Shown piece after piece: positions 56,188 through 64,000 of a DNA stretch of 64,000 bases. A program made the translations under genes and the position numbers. A model generated the notes under the pieces. It searched no databases and was not told the origin of the DNA. It worked only from the letters and a program-made list of their open reading frames with translations. Source of the stretch: Duganella sp. 1224 (lineage in GTDB: Bacteria > Pseudomonadota > Gammaproteobacteria > Burkholderiales > Burkholderiaceae_D); the NCBI RefSeq assembly GCF_013408245.1, contig NZ_JACBYS010000001.1, forward strand, positions 2,356,001 to 2,420,000. The letters are read 5' to 3'. Position 1 is the stretch's first letter, and every line of letters begins with the position of its first letter.

Positions 56188-57741
56188 TCAGGCGGCCGCG
56201 CGCGCGGCCATGCCGGCGGCGGCCTGCTGCGCGACATAGGCGCCGTGCGCCGGCATGCGCGCCACCGCCTGGGCGATCATGTCGCGCAACTGGGCAAAGT
56301 GGCCGTGTACCACGCGCAGGTCGACGCGCTCGGCCAGCGGGTCGTAGCGTCGGGGCGTCACGCCCAGGCCCATCATCATGGCCACGAACGACGGCTCGGC
56401 GAAGCCGCCGCGGTCGACGATGGCCACGCGGCCGGTGTCGCGGAACAGCGCGATCTGGTGCGCCAGCGAGTCCGGGATGGCCATGTGAGCGCAGTAGCGC
56501 CAGAATTCGGAATCGTCGCGCGCGGTCAGCTTGTAGTGCAGCACGATGAAGTCGCGCACCGACTCGTAGCGCTGGCCCATCACGCGGTTGAACTCGTCGG
56601 CCAGCGCCGGGCTGCAATCGCGGTCGGGGAACAGCTCCAGCAGCTTGCCCACCGCCGTTTCGATCAGGTTGATGCTGGTCGACTCCAGCGGCTCGACGAA
56701 GCCGGCCGACAGGCCAATCGCCACCACGTTCTTGACCCACGACTTGCGCCGGCGGCCGGTGACGAAACGCAGCTGACGCGGCTCGTCCAGCGCGGTGCCG
56801 TCCAGGCCATCGAGCAGCGTGCGGCGCGCCTGCTCGTCGCTGGTGAAGCCGTTGCTGTACACGTGGCCGTTGCCGGTGCGGTGCTGCAGCGGAATGCGCC
56901 ACAGCCAGCCGGCGTCCTTGGCGGTGGAGCGCGTGAACGGCGTCAGCTTCGGCGCCGAGGCGCACGGCACCGCCAGCGCGCTGTTGCACGGCAGGTAGTT
57001 GCTCCAGTCCTCGTAGCCGGCCTGCAACGTGCCCTCGATCAGCAGGCCGCGGAAGCCCGAGCAGTCGATGAACAGGTCGCCCTCGACGCGGCGGCCGTCG
57101 CGCAGCGTGACGGCGGTGACGAAGCCGCTCTGCGGATGCTGCTCGACCGCCACGATCATGCCCTCGATGCGGCGCACGCCGCGCGCCACCGCGTACTCGC
57201 GCAGGTAGGCGGCGTACAGGCCGGCGTCGAAGTGGTAGCCGTAGGAATACGCGTCGGTCATGCCCGGCGTTTGCTCGTTGGGCGGCACGAACTTGCCGTC
57301 GCGCGCCATCACCGACGGCATCGACCAGTGCTCCAGCGCCGGCATCTGGTTGAAGGCCTGGGCCAGGCGCAGCCAGTGGTGATGCGCGCCGATGCCGGCC
57401 AGCGCCGGGCCAAAATCGCCAAAACCGTGGAAGAAGCGGTTGCCGACGTGGCCCCAGTCCTTGAATTCGATGCCCAGCTTGTAGCTGGCCTGGGTGCGGG
57501 CGACGAAGTCGTCGGCGTCCAGCCCCAGCGCCGCGTTGTAGACGCGGATGGTCGGCAGCGTCGCCTCACCGACGCCGATGGTGCCGATCTCGGGCGACTC
57601 CACCAGCGTGATGTCGCACGGCTGCGTCGGATGGCCGGCCAGGCGTTGGGCCAGCGGCGCCGCCGTCATCCAGCCGGCCGTGCCGCCGCCAACAATGACG
57701 ATGCGGCGCACCGCGCCGCACTGCATGTCATGGCTGCTCAT
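56188..57741 (-). CDS. Flavin-dependent tryptophan-halogenase-like protein
   Basis: The 517-residue flavoprotein has the FAD loop VIVGGGTAGWMTAAPLAQ, the halogenase lysine region TQASYKLGIEFKDWG, the WxWxIP motif as AGWLWRIPLQHRTGNG, and GLSAGFVEPLESTSINLIE. These match tryptophan halogenases of the PrnA type. Its partner is a TonB-dependent receptor, not a secondary-metabolite cluster. In such carbohydrate-associated loci the true substrate is unknown, and tryptophan is not assured. GGAG precedes ATG 57741 by seven bases. Confidence 0.9.
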   Translation of the reverse strand: MSSHDMQCGAVRRIVIVGGGTAGWMTAAPLAQRLAGHPTQPCDITLVESPEIGTIGVGEATLPTIRVYNAALGLDADDFVARTQASYKLGIEFKDWGHVGNRFFHGFGDFGPALAGIGAHHHWLRLAQAFNQMPALEHWSMPSVMARDGKFVPPNEQTPGMTDAYSYGYHFDAGLYAAYLREYAVARGVRRIEGMIVAVEQHPQSGFVTAVTLRDGRRVEGDLFIDCSGFRGLLIEGTLQAGYEDWSNYLPCNSALAVPCASAPKLTPFTRSTAKDAGWLWRIPLQHRTGNGHVYSNGFTSDEQARRTLLDGLDGTALDEPRQLRFVTGRRRKSWVKNVVAIGLSAGFVEPLESTSINLIETAVGKLLELFPDRDCSPALADEFNRVMGQRYESVRDFIVLHYKLTARDDSEFWRYCAHMAIPDSLAHQIALFRDTGRVAIVDRGGFAEPSFVAMMMGLGVTPRRYDPLAERVDLRVVHGHFAQLRDMIAQAVARMPAHGAYVAQQAAAGMAARAAA

Positions 57742-57751
57742 CGCCGGCTCC

Positions 57752-57850
57752 TCAGAGCGGACCAGTTATGACAACGTTTTCATGAGTGGCGGGATCAAGG
57801 GCGCGTGCGGCCACGGCCGCCGCCAGCGCGGATGCAGGTGTGGTGTTCAA
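57752..57850 (-). CDS. Possible 32-codon leader ORF upstream of the halogenase
   Basis: A short frame starts at TTG 57850 with GGGAG close upstream and ends at 57752, ten bases before the halogenase ATG. The product (NTTPASALAAAVAARALDPA then THENVVITGPL) is unremarkable. Its stop region contains the halogenase ribosome binding site, so it could couple translation. This is weak evidence. The remaining upstream DNA to 58077 shows operators but no gene. Confidence 0.3.
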   Translation of the reverse strand: MNTTPASALAAAVAARALDPATHENVVITGPL

Positions 57851-58027
57851 TGTAGTCTCCCGTATTTTTTGTATCCGGCGCAAGGACCGGTGATGGCAAG
57901 CTAACATTAATGCGAACACCGAACAAATATTTCCGGTGCTGGCCCGGCTGTGCAAGCTGCGCCGCCGCTGCGGATCAACCAAACAAAAATACGGCAAAAC
58001 GGACCATGAAAAAATTTCATTCAACCT

Positions 58028-58060
58028 GGTAGCGCTTCCCCAAATCGCGATAGCGCTATC
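58028..58060. promoter_or_regulatory. Pair of LacI-type palindromes
   Basis: GATAGCGCTATC (58049-58060, perfect) and GGTAGCGCTTCC (58028-58039, one mismatched pair) share the core TAGCGCT and are 21 bases apart centre to centre, about two helical turns. This resembles LacI/GalR-family operators of sugar loci. They lie about 290 bases upstream of the halogenase-receptor operon. The 385-base region 57742-58126 otherwise holds AT-rich promoter-like DNA (57850-57940). Confidence 0.55.
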
Positions 58061-58077
58061 AAATGGCAAGCTGACGC

Positions 58078-58103
58078 AAAAAAAATGCCGGCTAGGCCGG
58101 CAT
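58078..58103 (-). terminator. Rho-independent terminator of glnB
   Basis: Stem ATGCCGGC/GCCGGCAT with a three-base loop, followed on the minus strand by eight Ts, 24 bases after the glnB stop. Confidence 0.92.
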
Positions 58104-58126
58104 GTGGAGTGTGTCGGAAAAACGAC

Positions 58127-58474
<348 letters not shown>

Positions 58475-58570
58475 TTATATCCAAATCGAAAATCCGGGCG
58501 CAGCAGACTGCGTACTTTGGTTGTATTGTAATCGACCACCGCGCACTGTCCATGCACATAAGCTTATTCT

Positions 58571-60625
58571 TTACACATGCACCGGAATGGCGCGCAGTTC
58601 TTCCATCCAAACAACGCTTTGGCCATCACTTGGTGCGCGCCAGTCGCCGCGCGGCGACAGCGAACCGCCGCTGCCCACCTTCGGTGCGTTCGGCACGCAG
58701 CTGCGCTTGAACTGGCTGGTGCGGAAGAAACGGTCGAGGAAGATGCCCAGGTTGTGCTTGATCGCCGCCAGGTCGTACTGGTTGCGCGTGACGTGGTCGC
58801 CGTCCGGCCAGCGGCCCTGCTCCCGGTCCTTCCACGCGGTGTGCGCCAGGAACGCCACCTTGGATGGATTGAAGCCGAAGCGCAGCACGTAGTACAGGTT
58901 GAAGTCCTGCAGCTCGTAGGGGCCGATGGTGCGCTCGGTGCGCTGCTCGGGCTGGCCGCCGGCGGTGCCGGGCACCAGCTCGGGGCTGATCTCGGTGGCC
59001 AGGATGTCCAGCAGCACCTGGGCGTCGTTGCGGCCGATCACGCCGGACTCCGCCACCCAGCGCACCAGGTGCGAGATCAAGGTCTTCGGCACGCTGGCGT
59101 TGACGTTGTAGTGCGACATGTGGTCGCCCACGCCGTAGGTGCACCAGCCCAGCGCCAGTTCGCTGAGGTCGCCGGTGCCGATCACCAGGCCGCCATGGTG
59201 GTTGGCCAGGCGGAACAGGTGGTTGGTGCGCTCGCCGGCCTGGACGTTTTCAAACGTGATGTCATACTGCTCCTTGCCCTCCGCGTACGGGTGGCCAAGG
59301 TCCCTCAGCATCTGGATGCAGCTCGGGCGGATATCGATTTCCTGCGCCGCGCAGCCGACCAGCTTCATCAGCGCGTGCGCCTGCTTCAGCGTGCGCTCGC
59401 TGGTGGCAAAGCCGGGCATGGTGTAGGCCAGGATGTTGGTGCGCGGCAGTTTCAGCTTGTCCATCACGCGCGCGCAGACCAGCAGCGCGTGGGTCGAGTC
59501 GAGGCCGCCGGAAATGCCGATCACCACCTTTTGCAGGCCGCTGGTGACCAGGCGCTGCGCCAGCGCCTGCACCTGGATGTTGTAGACCTCGTTGCAGCGC
59601 TCGTCGCGGCGACGGGCGTCGGCCGGCACGTAGGGGAAGCGTTCGACGCAGCGCTTCAGCGCCAGCGGCTGTTCGCGGTCGAGGTCGAGCTGGAAGAACA
59701 CGGTGCGGAACTTGCCCACCTCGGCCGCGTGGCGCTGCACCGACTGGGCAAAGGTGTTCATGCGCATGCGCTCGCGCGACAGGCGCTCCAGGTCGATGTC
59801 GGCGAAGGTCAGCGTCGGCTCGTCGGCGAAGCGCTTGGCCTCGCCCAGCAGTTCGCCGTTTTCAAAGATCACGCCCTGCCCGTCCCACGCCATGTCGGTG
59901 CTGGATTCGCCGGCACCGGCCGAGGTGTACAGGTAGGCGGCGATGCAGCGCGCCGACTGCTGGCCCACCAGCTGGTTGCGGTAATTGGCCTTGCCTACCA
60001 GGGCGTTCGAGGCCGACAGGTTGACCAGCACCGTGGCGCCGGCCAGCGCCGCGAACGACGACGGCGGCACCGGCACCCACACGTCCTCGCAGATCTCGAC
60101 GTGGAATTTCAGCAGCGGCTGGTCGGCCACCTCGAACAGCAGGCCGGAGCCGAACTGCACCCGTTCGCCCAGCAGGTCGATCTCGGTGGCCACCGCGTAG
60201 TCGCCGCTGCTGAACTGGCGCGCCTCGTAGAACTCGCCGTAGTTGGGCAGGTAGCTCTTCGGCACCACGCCCTGGATCTGGCCGTTGGCGATGACCACCG
60301 CGCAGTTGTATAGCTGATGGTCGACGCGCAGCGGCGCGCCCACCACCAGCGCCATCTTCCAGTTCAGCGAGGCGTCGAGGATGGCGGCCAGGCCGTCCAG
60401 CACACCGTCCAGCAAGGCGCGCTGGTGGAACAGGTCGTCGCAGGTGTAGGCCGCCAGTCCCAGCTCGGGAAACGCTACCAGCGCCGCGCCCTGGGCCGCC
60501 GCCTGTTCGGCCAGCGCGATGGTCTGTTCGGCGTTGTAGGCCGGATCGGCAATGCGGCACACCGGCGCGGCCACCGCCACGCGGGCGAAATCATGGGTGT
60601 ACAGATTGAAGAAATTCGAAGCCAT
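58571..60625 (-). CDS. nadE: Glutamine-dependent NAD+ synthetase
   Basis: The 684-residue enzyme makes NAD from deamido-NAD using glutamine. The N-terminal nitrilase-type glutaminase has its triad in [34 protein letters not shown] and [16 protein letters not shown] (cysteine). The C-terminal synthetase domain has the ATP loop [20 protein letters not shown] and [20 protein letters not shown]. The in-frame start at 60682 adds an unrelated stretch; ATG 60625 ([13 protein letters not shown]) is chosen. glnB follows. Two-domain NadE enzymes have been reported to be controlled by PII proteins, so the pairing is meaningful. Confidence 0.96.
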   Translation of the reverse strand: MASNFFNLYTHDFARVAVAAPVCRIADPAYNAEQTIALAEQAAAQGAALVAFPELGLAAYTCDDLFHQRALLDGVLDGLAAILDASLNWKMALVVGAPLRVDHQLYNCAVVIANGQIQGVVPKSYLPNYGEFYEARQFSSGDYAVATEIDLLGERVQFGSGLLFEVADQPLLKFHVEICEDVWVPVPPSSFAALAGATVLVNLSASNALVGKANYRNQLVGQQSARCIAAYLYTSAGAGESSTDMAWDGQGVIFENGELLGEAKRFADEPTLTFADIDLERLSRERMRMNTFAQSVQRHAAEVGKFRTVFFQLDLDREQPLALKRCVERFPYVPADARRRDERCNEVYNIQVQALAQRLVTSGLQKVVIGISGGLDSTHALLVCARVMDKLKLPRTNILAYTMPGFATSERTLKQAHALMKLVGCAAQEIDIRPSCIQMLRDLGHPYAEGKEQYDITFENVQAGERTNHLFRLANHHGGLVIGTGDLSELALGWCTYGVGDHMSHYNVNASVPKTLISHLVRWVAESGVIGRNDAQVLLDILATEISPELVPGTAGGQPEQRTERTIGPYELQDFNLYYVLRFGFNPSKVAFLAHTAWKDREQGRWPDGDHVTRNQYDLAAIKHNLGIFLDRFFRTSQFKRSCVPNAPKVGSGGSLSPRGDWRAPSDGQSVVWMEELRAIPVHV

Positions 60626-60718
60626 GTTGGGTCTTTCGCGTACGCAAAATCCGATTATCGCACGGGCAAAGCGCGCCCGCATGCGCTAGACTGGCACATC
60701 AACGTGCAAGGAGGCAGT

Positions 60719-61846
60719 GTGGCAGAAGCAGAGTTTACGATCATCGACTCGTTGGCGGACATCGATCCGGCGCAGTGGCAGGCGCTGGCCGGCGACAATC
60801 CCACGCTGAGCTACACGTTTCTGCACGCGCTGCACGCATCGCAATGCGCCTCGGAGCGCACCGGCTGGACACCGCGCTACCTGGTGCTGCACCGCGACGG
60901 CGCGCTGCAGGCCGCCATGCCGCTCTACCTGAAGGACCACAGCCGCGGCGAATACGTGTTCGACCACGCCTGGGCCGACGCCTTTCACCGCCACGGCATC
61001 CCCTATTACCCCAAGCTGCTGTCGGCGGTGCCGTTCACGCCGGTGACCGGCAGCCGGCTGCTGGCGCACAACGCCGACGACCGCCGGCTGCTGGCGCGCG
61101 CCGCCGTGCAGGTGGCGCGGCAGCTGGAGACGTCGTCGCTGCACATCCTGTTCCCCGACGAGCAGGACCGGCAGGCGCTGGCCGACGCCGGCTTCATGCT
61201 GCGCGAAGGCGTGCAATTCCACTGGGAGAACCAGGACTACGCCGACTTCGACGCCTTCCTCGCCAGCATGAAGATGGAGAAGCGCAAGAAACTCCGCCAG
61301 GACCGCCGCCGCGTGGACGACGCCGGCATCCGCTTCGCGCACCTGGCCGGCCGCGCCATCACCGACGAGGTGCTGCGGTTTTTCTACCAGTGCTACGTCG
61401 CCACCTACGCCGCCCACTACTCCAAGCCCTATCTGTCGCTGGCCTTCTTCCAGCGCCTGCTGGCGGAAACGCCGGACAGCCTGATGATCGTGCTGGCCAA
61501 GCGCGGCGCGGCGCCGGTGGCGGTGGCGCTCAACCTGGTCGGCGGCAACGTCATGTACGGGCGCTACTGGGGCACGACCGAGTTCGTCTCCGGCCTGCAC
61601 TTCGAAACCTGCTACGTGCAGTCGATCGACTACTGCATCCGCCACGGCATCGCCCGCTTCGAGGGCGGCGCACAGGGCGTGCACAAGATGTCGCGCGGGC
61701 TGGTGCCGACGCCCACCTGGTCGGCGCACTGGGTGGCCGATGCACGCTTCGCCGACGCCATCGCCGACTTCCTGGCCCAGGAAACCGCCGCCATGAACGA
61801 CTATATCGACGAACTGTCCGAACACATCCCCTTCAAAGCCGACTGA
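60719..61846 (+). CDS. FemAB/GNAT-like acyltransferase family protein (DUF482 type)
   Basis: The 375-residue cytoplasmic protein has FLHALHASQCASERTGW, AAMPLYLKDHSRGEYVFDHA, YPKLLSAVPFTPVTGSRLL, KRKKLRQDRRRVDDAGIRF and RFEGGAQGVHKMSRGLVPTP, which are landmarks of the PF04339 'peptidoglycan biosynthesis/recognition' family with a FemAB/GNAT fold. The acceptor is unknown. Translation starts at GTG 60719, four bases after a perfect AGGAGG; an upstream ATG in frame would run antisense into nadE. It is divergent from nadE over about 90 bases. Confidence 0.85.
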   Translation: MAEAEFTIIDSLADIDPAQWQALAGDNPTLSYTFLHALHASQCASERTGWTPRYLVLHRDGALQAAMPLYLKDHSRGEYVFDHAWADAFHRHGIPYYPKLLSAVPFTPVTGSRLLAHNADDRRLLARAAVQVARQLETSSLHILFPDEQDRQALADAGFMLREGVQFHWENQDYADFDAFLASMKMEKRKKLRQDRRRVDDAGIRFAHLAGRAITDEVLRFFYQCYVATYAAHYSKPYLSLAFFQRLLAETPDSLMIVLAKRGAAPVAVALNLVGGNVMYGRYWGTTEFVSGLHFETCYVQSIDYCIRHGIARFEGGAQGVHKMSRGLVPTPTWSAHWVADARFADAIADFLAQETAAMNDYIDELSEHIPFKAD

Positions 61847-61905
61847 CGGCGCATGCCAGAACAAGGATTAGATGTACGGGAATTTACGTAAGGGAGTACA
61901 ATGCC

Positions 61906-61945
61906 CCGGAATGAAAGCAATTTGCTTTACAGCAATTCATTCGGG
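61906..61945 (+). promoter_or_regulatory. Stem-loop ahead of the Crp/Fnr-like gene
   Basis: Ten-base arms CCGGAATGAA and TTCATTCGGG pair with one mismatch around a loop that contains a second small palindrome (GCAATTTGC). A TGTAC/GTACA pair flanks 61874-61900. It could be an operator or leader hairpin. No terminator-like T-run follows. Confidence 0.35.
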
Positions 61946-61998
61946 CCTCTACTTGGCGCCCCCCTTGGAAAGTTTTCTAGGAACGTGGCAAATACAGC

Positions 61999-62661
61999 AT
62001 GAATGCAGATTTTATAAAACAACGTAACCGCTTTAAATCCGCCACCATGAAGCGGATTGATGTCAGCGAAGAGTCGTACAACCATGTGACCAACATCCTG
62101 GCGACCATCGCCAAACCGTTTCATGTGCGCAAGGGAGAATACCTGCAACGCGCCGGCGTGCCGGCCACGCAGGTGCACTGGCTGGCCAGCGGCGTCGCCC
62201 GCAGCGGCTTTTTCAATCGCGAAGGCGTCGAGGTGACGCTGCGCTTCCACCGCGAGGGCGAATCGGCCACCACGCTGACCGACCTGATCAGCGGCGAAAG
62301 CGGCCAGCCGGCGGTGCAGTTCCTGATCGCCGAAACGCCGATCCACGGCTTTACGCTGGACTGGAAGATGGCCTCCGAGCTGCGCGCCCAGCACGAGGTG
62401 ATGCAGCACTACCACCTGAACATCGCCATGGCCGGCCTGCAAAGCATGGCCCAGCGCGCCTACAGCAGCGGCGAAACCTCGGCGCAGGAACGGCTGGCGG
62501 CCTTCCGCGAAGAGTATCCGGGCCTGGAGGCGCGCATCTCGCAGCGCGCGATCGCCTCCTACCTGGGCATCACGCCGCAATACATGTCGCGTCTGCGCCG
62601 CGAGGCCGAGGCGGAAGGCAGCATCGACGACGCCGCCACCGGCGCCGAGCGGCACCAATAA
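61999..62661 (+). CDS. Crp/Fnr-superfamily transcriptional regulator
   Basis: The 220-residue protein has a cyclic-nucleotide-binding-like beta-roll (about 35-125: PFHVRKGEYLQRAGVPATQV, LASGVARSGFFNREGVEVTL, RFHREGESATTL) and a C-terminal helix-turn-helix (LEARISQRAIASYLGITPQY, MSRLRREAE). The cysteines of Fnr and the phosphate-binding arginine motif of Crp are not evident, so the ligand is unknown and may be absent. The ATG at 62047 (MKRIDVS) is an alternative start. The stop codon overlaps the T-tract of the convergent ppa terminator. Confidence 0.85.
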   Translation: MNADFIKQRNRFKSATMKRIDVSEESYNHVTNILATIAKPFHVRKGEYLQRAGVPATQVHWLASGVARSGFFNREGVEVTLRFHREGESATTLTDLISGESGQPAVQFLIAETPIHGFTLDWKMASELRAQHEVMQHYHLNIAMAGLQSMAQRAYSSGETSAQERLAAFREEYPGLEARISQRAIASYLGITPQYMSRLRREAEAEGSIDDAATGAERHQ

Positions 62662-62708
62662 AAAAACCCCGTGACCCGTGGCGCTGTTCGGCGCTACGGG
62701 TCACGGGG
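62660..62708 (-). terminator. Rho-independent terminator of ppa
   Basis: Thirteen-base arms CCCCGTGACCCGT and ACGGGTCACGGGG surround a 16-base loop; seven Ts follow on the minus strand. It sits 22 bases after the ppa stop and also reaches the stop of the convergent regulator gene. Confidence 0.9.
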
Positions 62709-62730
62709 CGTTCGGCGGACGGCGGGAAAA

Positions 62731-63267
62731 TCAGGCCGACTGCTTCTGGTAGTTGGCGACGCCGGTCAGGATTTCTTCCTTGGCCACTTCCGGACCGTGC
62801 CAGCCTTCGACCTTGACCCACTTGCCCTTTTCCAGGTCCTTGTAGTGCTCGAAGAAGTGCTGGATCTGGCGCAGGCGCAGTTCGTTCAGGTCTTCCGGCT
62901 TCTGCCAGTGGCTGTAGATCGACAGTACCTTGTCGACCGGCACGGCCAGCACCTTGGCGTCTTCACCGGCTTCGTCGGTCATCTTCAGCACGCCGATCGG
63001 GCGGCAGCGCACCACCACGCCTGGAATCAGCGGGAACGGGGTGATGACCAGCACGTCCACCGGATCGCCGTCAGCCGACAGGGTGTTCGGCACGTAGCCG
63101 TAGTTGCATGGGTAGTGCATGGCGGTGCCCATGAAACGGTCCACGAAGATCGCGCCCGACTCTTTATCGACTTCGTATTTGATCGGATCAGCGTTCATCG
63201 GGATTTCGATGATGACGTTGAAATCGTTCGGCACGTCTTTACCGGAAGACACTTTGTTCAAGCTCAT
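62731..63267 (-). CDS. ppa: Inorganic pyrophosphatase, family I
   Basis: The 178-residue enzyme hydrolyses pyrophosphate. The active-site signature reads [12 protein letters not shown], with the three metal aspartates of family I. Other blocks are [60 protein letters not shown] and [19 protein letters not shown]. Length matches E. coli Ppa. It is convergent with the Crp/Fnr-like gene, with a strong terminator between, and divergent from the metallo-beta-lactamase gene over 126 bases. Confidence 0.97.
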   Translation of the reverse strand: MSLNKVSSGKDVPNDFNVIIEIPMNADPIKYEVDKESGAIFVDRFMGTAMHYPCNYGYVPNTLSADGDPVDVLVITPFPLIPGVVVRCRPIGVLKMTDEAGEDAKVLAVPVDKVLSIYSHWQKPEDLNELRLRQIQHFFEHYKDLEKGKWVKVEGWHGPEVAKEEILTGVANYQKQSA

Positions 63268-63393
63268 GGATTTTCCTCTGTTTATAAGCGGGCGGTGTTT
63301 AACCGCGTCATTATATCGAAGTAGAGCCAGCTTGTGCGGCGCAACACCGTTGAACGTTTGTTATGATGTCGGCTGTTCTTATCCGGATACCGC

Positions 63394-64000
63394 ATGATGA
63401 TCTTCCGCCAACTGTTCGATCCCACCTCCTCCACCTACACCTACCTGCTGGGAGATGGCGGCGAGGCGGTGCTGATCGACCCGGTCTACGAACAGGTGCC
63501 GCGCGACCTGGCGCTGGTGCAGGAGCTGGGCCTGACGCTGCTGGCCACGCTGGACACCCACGTCCACGCCGACCACGTCACCGGCGCCTGGCGGCTGCGC
63601 CAGCGCACCGGCAGCCGCATCGCCGTCTCCGCCGCCGCCGGCGCCGCCGAGGCCGACACCACGCTGCGCCACGGCGACCGCATCAGCTTCGGCAGGCGCC
63701 ACCTGAGCGTGCGCGCCACGCCCGGCCACACCAGCGGCTGCCTGACCTATGTGCTGGACGACGACAGCATGGCCTTCACCGGCGACAGCCTGCTGATTCG
63801 CGGCTGCGGCCGCACCGACTTCCAGCAGGGCAGCCCGCAGCAACTATTCGCGTCGGTGCACGAGCAGATCCTCAGCCTGCCGGCCGGCTGCCTGCTGTAT
63901 CCGGCGCACGACTATCGCGGCATCACCGTCACCAGCGTGGCGGAAGAGCGGCGCTACAACCCGCGCCTGGGCGGCGACGTCGACGTCGGCGATTTCACCG
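63394..64000 (+). CDS. Persulfide-dioxygenase-like metallo-beta-lactamase-fold protein (3' end outside window)
   Basis: The frame starts at ATG 63394 (MMIFRQLFDPTSSTYTYLLG) and is still open at base 64000, giving 202 visible residues. The metal motif is DTHVHADHVTGA, with further ligands in ATPGHTSGCLTYV (histidine), FTGDSLLIRGCGRTDFQQG (aspartate) and LLYPAHDYRG (histidine). The GRTDFQQG and YRGITVTSVAEERRYNPRL blocks match ETHE1-type persulfide dioxygenases, which oxidise glutathione persulfide to sulfite, rather than glyoxalase II. No rhodanese domain is visible in the part present. Confidence 0.88.
   Translation, partial: MMIFRQLFDPTSSTYTYLLGDGGEAVLIDPVYEQVPRDLALVQELGLTLLATLDTHVHADHVTGAWRLRQRTGSRIAVSAAAGAAEADTTLRHGDRISFGRRHLSVRATPGHTSGCLTYVLDDDSMAFTGDSLLIRGCGRTDFQQGSPQQLFASVHEQILSLPAGCLLYPAHDYRGITVTSVAEERRYNPRLGGDVDVGDFT

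Noticed and set aside
56188..57741. Secondary-metabolite halogenase cluster
   Set aside because: There is no synthase, carrier protein or pyrrole/indole pathway gene; the partner is an uptake receptor.

Overview
The window is a high-GC (roughly two thirds G+C), gene-dense bacterial chromosome segment. Protein families and gene order point to a betaproteobacterium of the Oxalobacteraceae (Massilia/Duganella/Janthinobacterium type). This rests on the style of the proteins, the trxB-ftsK-lolA-rarA-serS order and the nadE-glnB pair; it is an inference, not a database match. I see no rRNA, CRISPR array, prophage or IS transposase.

Layout. 1-2.2 kb: end of an ABC importer operon (two PhnE-type permeases and a LolD-like ATPase). 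2.2-4.4 kb: a less GC-rich stretch with a small HTH-like gene, a YdeI-type protein and a frameshifted exported-protein gene. 4.5-7.2 kb: a DUF1800/DUF1501 export pair. 7.2-13.6 kb: a PAS-GGDEF-EAL protein, a winged-helix protein, a YdeP-type molybdenum oxidoreductase, an esterase and fdhD. 13.6-22.7 kb: an OlsB-like acyltransferase, a histone H1-like protein, a binding protein-hybrid kinase-response regulator operon, ppx, a degenerate GGDEF membrane protein, a small protein and a spermidine-synthase-like protein. 22.8-26.4 kb: a CHASE-PAS-GGDEF-EAL protein overlapping a SET-domain gene. 26.4-30.3 kb: a glucarate module (LacI-type regulator, GudD, MFS transporter). 30.3-31.2 kb: an orphan ribbon-helix-helix-like gene between a REP-containing inverted-repeat element and a helically phased TCTA/TAGA repeat array. 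31.2-35.6 kb: a hydrolase/thioesterase pair and an active/inactive M16 peptidase pair. 35.6-42.4 kb: a large hybrid kinase and several small genes.

42.4-52.2 kb is the housekeeping core: two identical tRNA-Ser(CGA) genes, serS, three inserted small genes, rarA, lolA, ftsK, and divergent trxB followed by an Smr gene. 52.3-57.9 kb: a TRIC-family membrane protein, then a TonB-dependent receptor with a flavin-dependent halogenase and, farther upstream, a pair of LacI-type palindromes. 58.1-64.0 kb: glnB, nadE, a FemAB-like acyltransferase, a Crp/Fnr-like regulator, ppa, and a persulfide-dioxygenase-like protein cut by the window end.

How the genes work together. Signalling is dense: between 7 and 39 kb there are three cyclic-di-GMP-type proteins (one apparently dead as a cyclase), two multidomain hybrid kinases and a single-domain response regulator. 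The glucarate genes form a self-contained regulator-enzyme-transporter set. fdhD lies close to a molybdenum oxidoreductase of the family it may serve. glnB and nadE link nitrogen status to NAD synthesis. The least explained locus is 30.3-31.2 kb.
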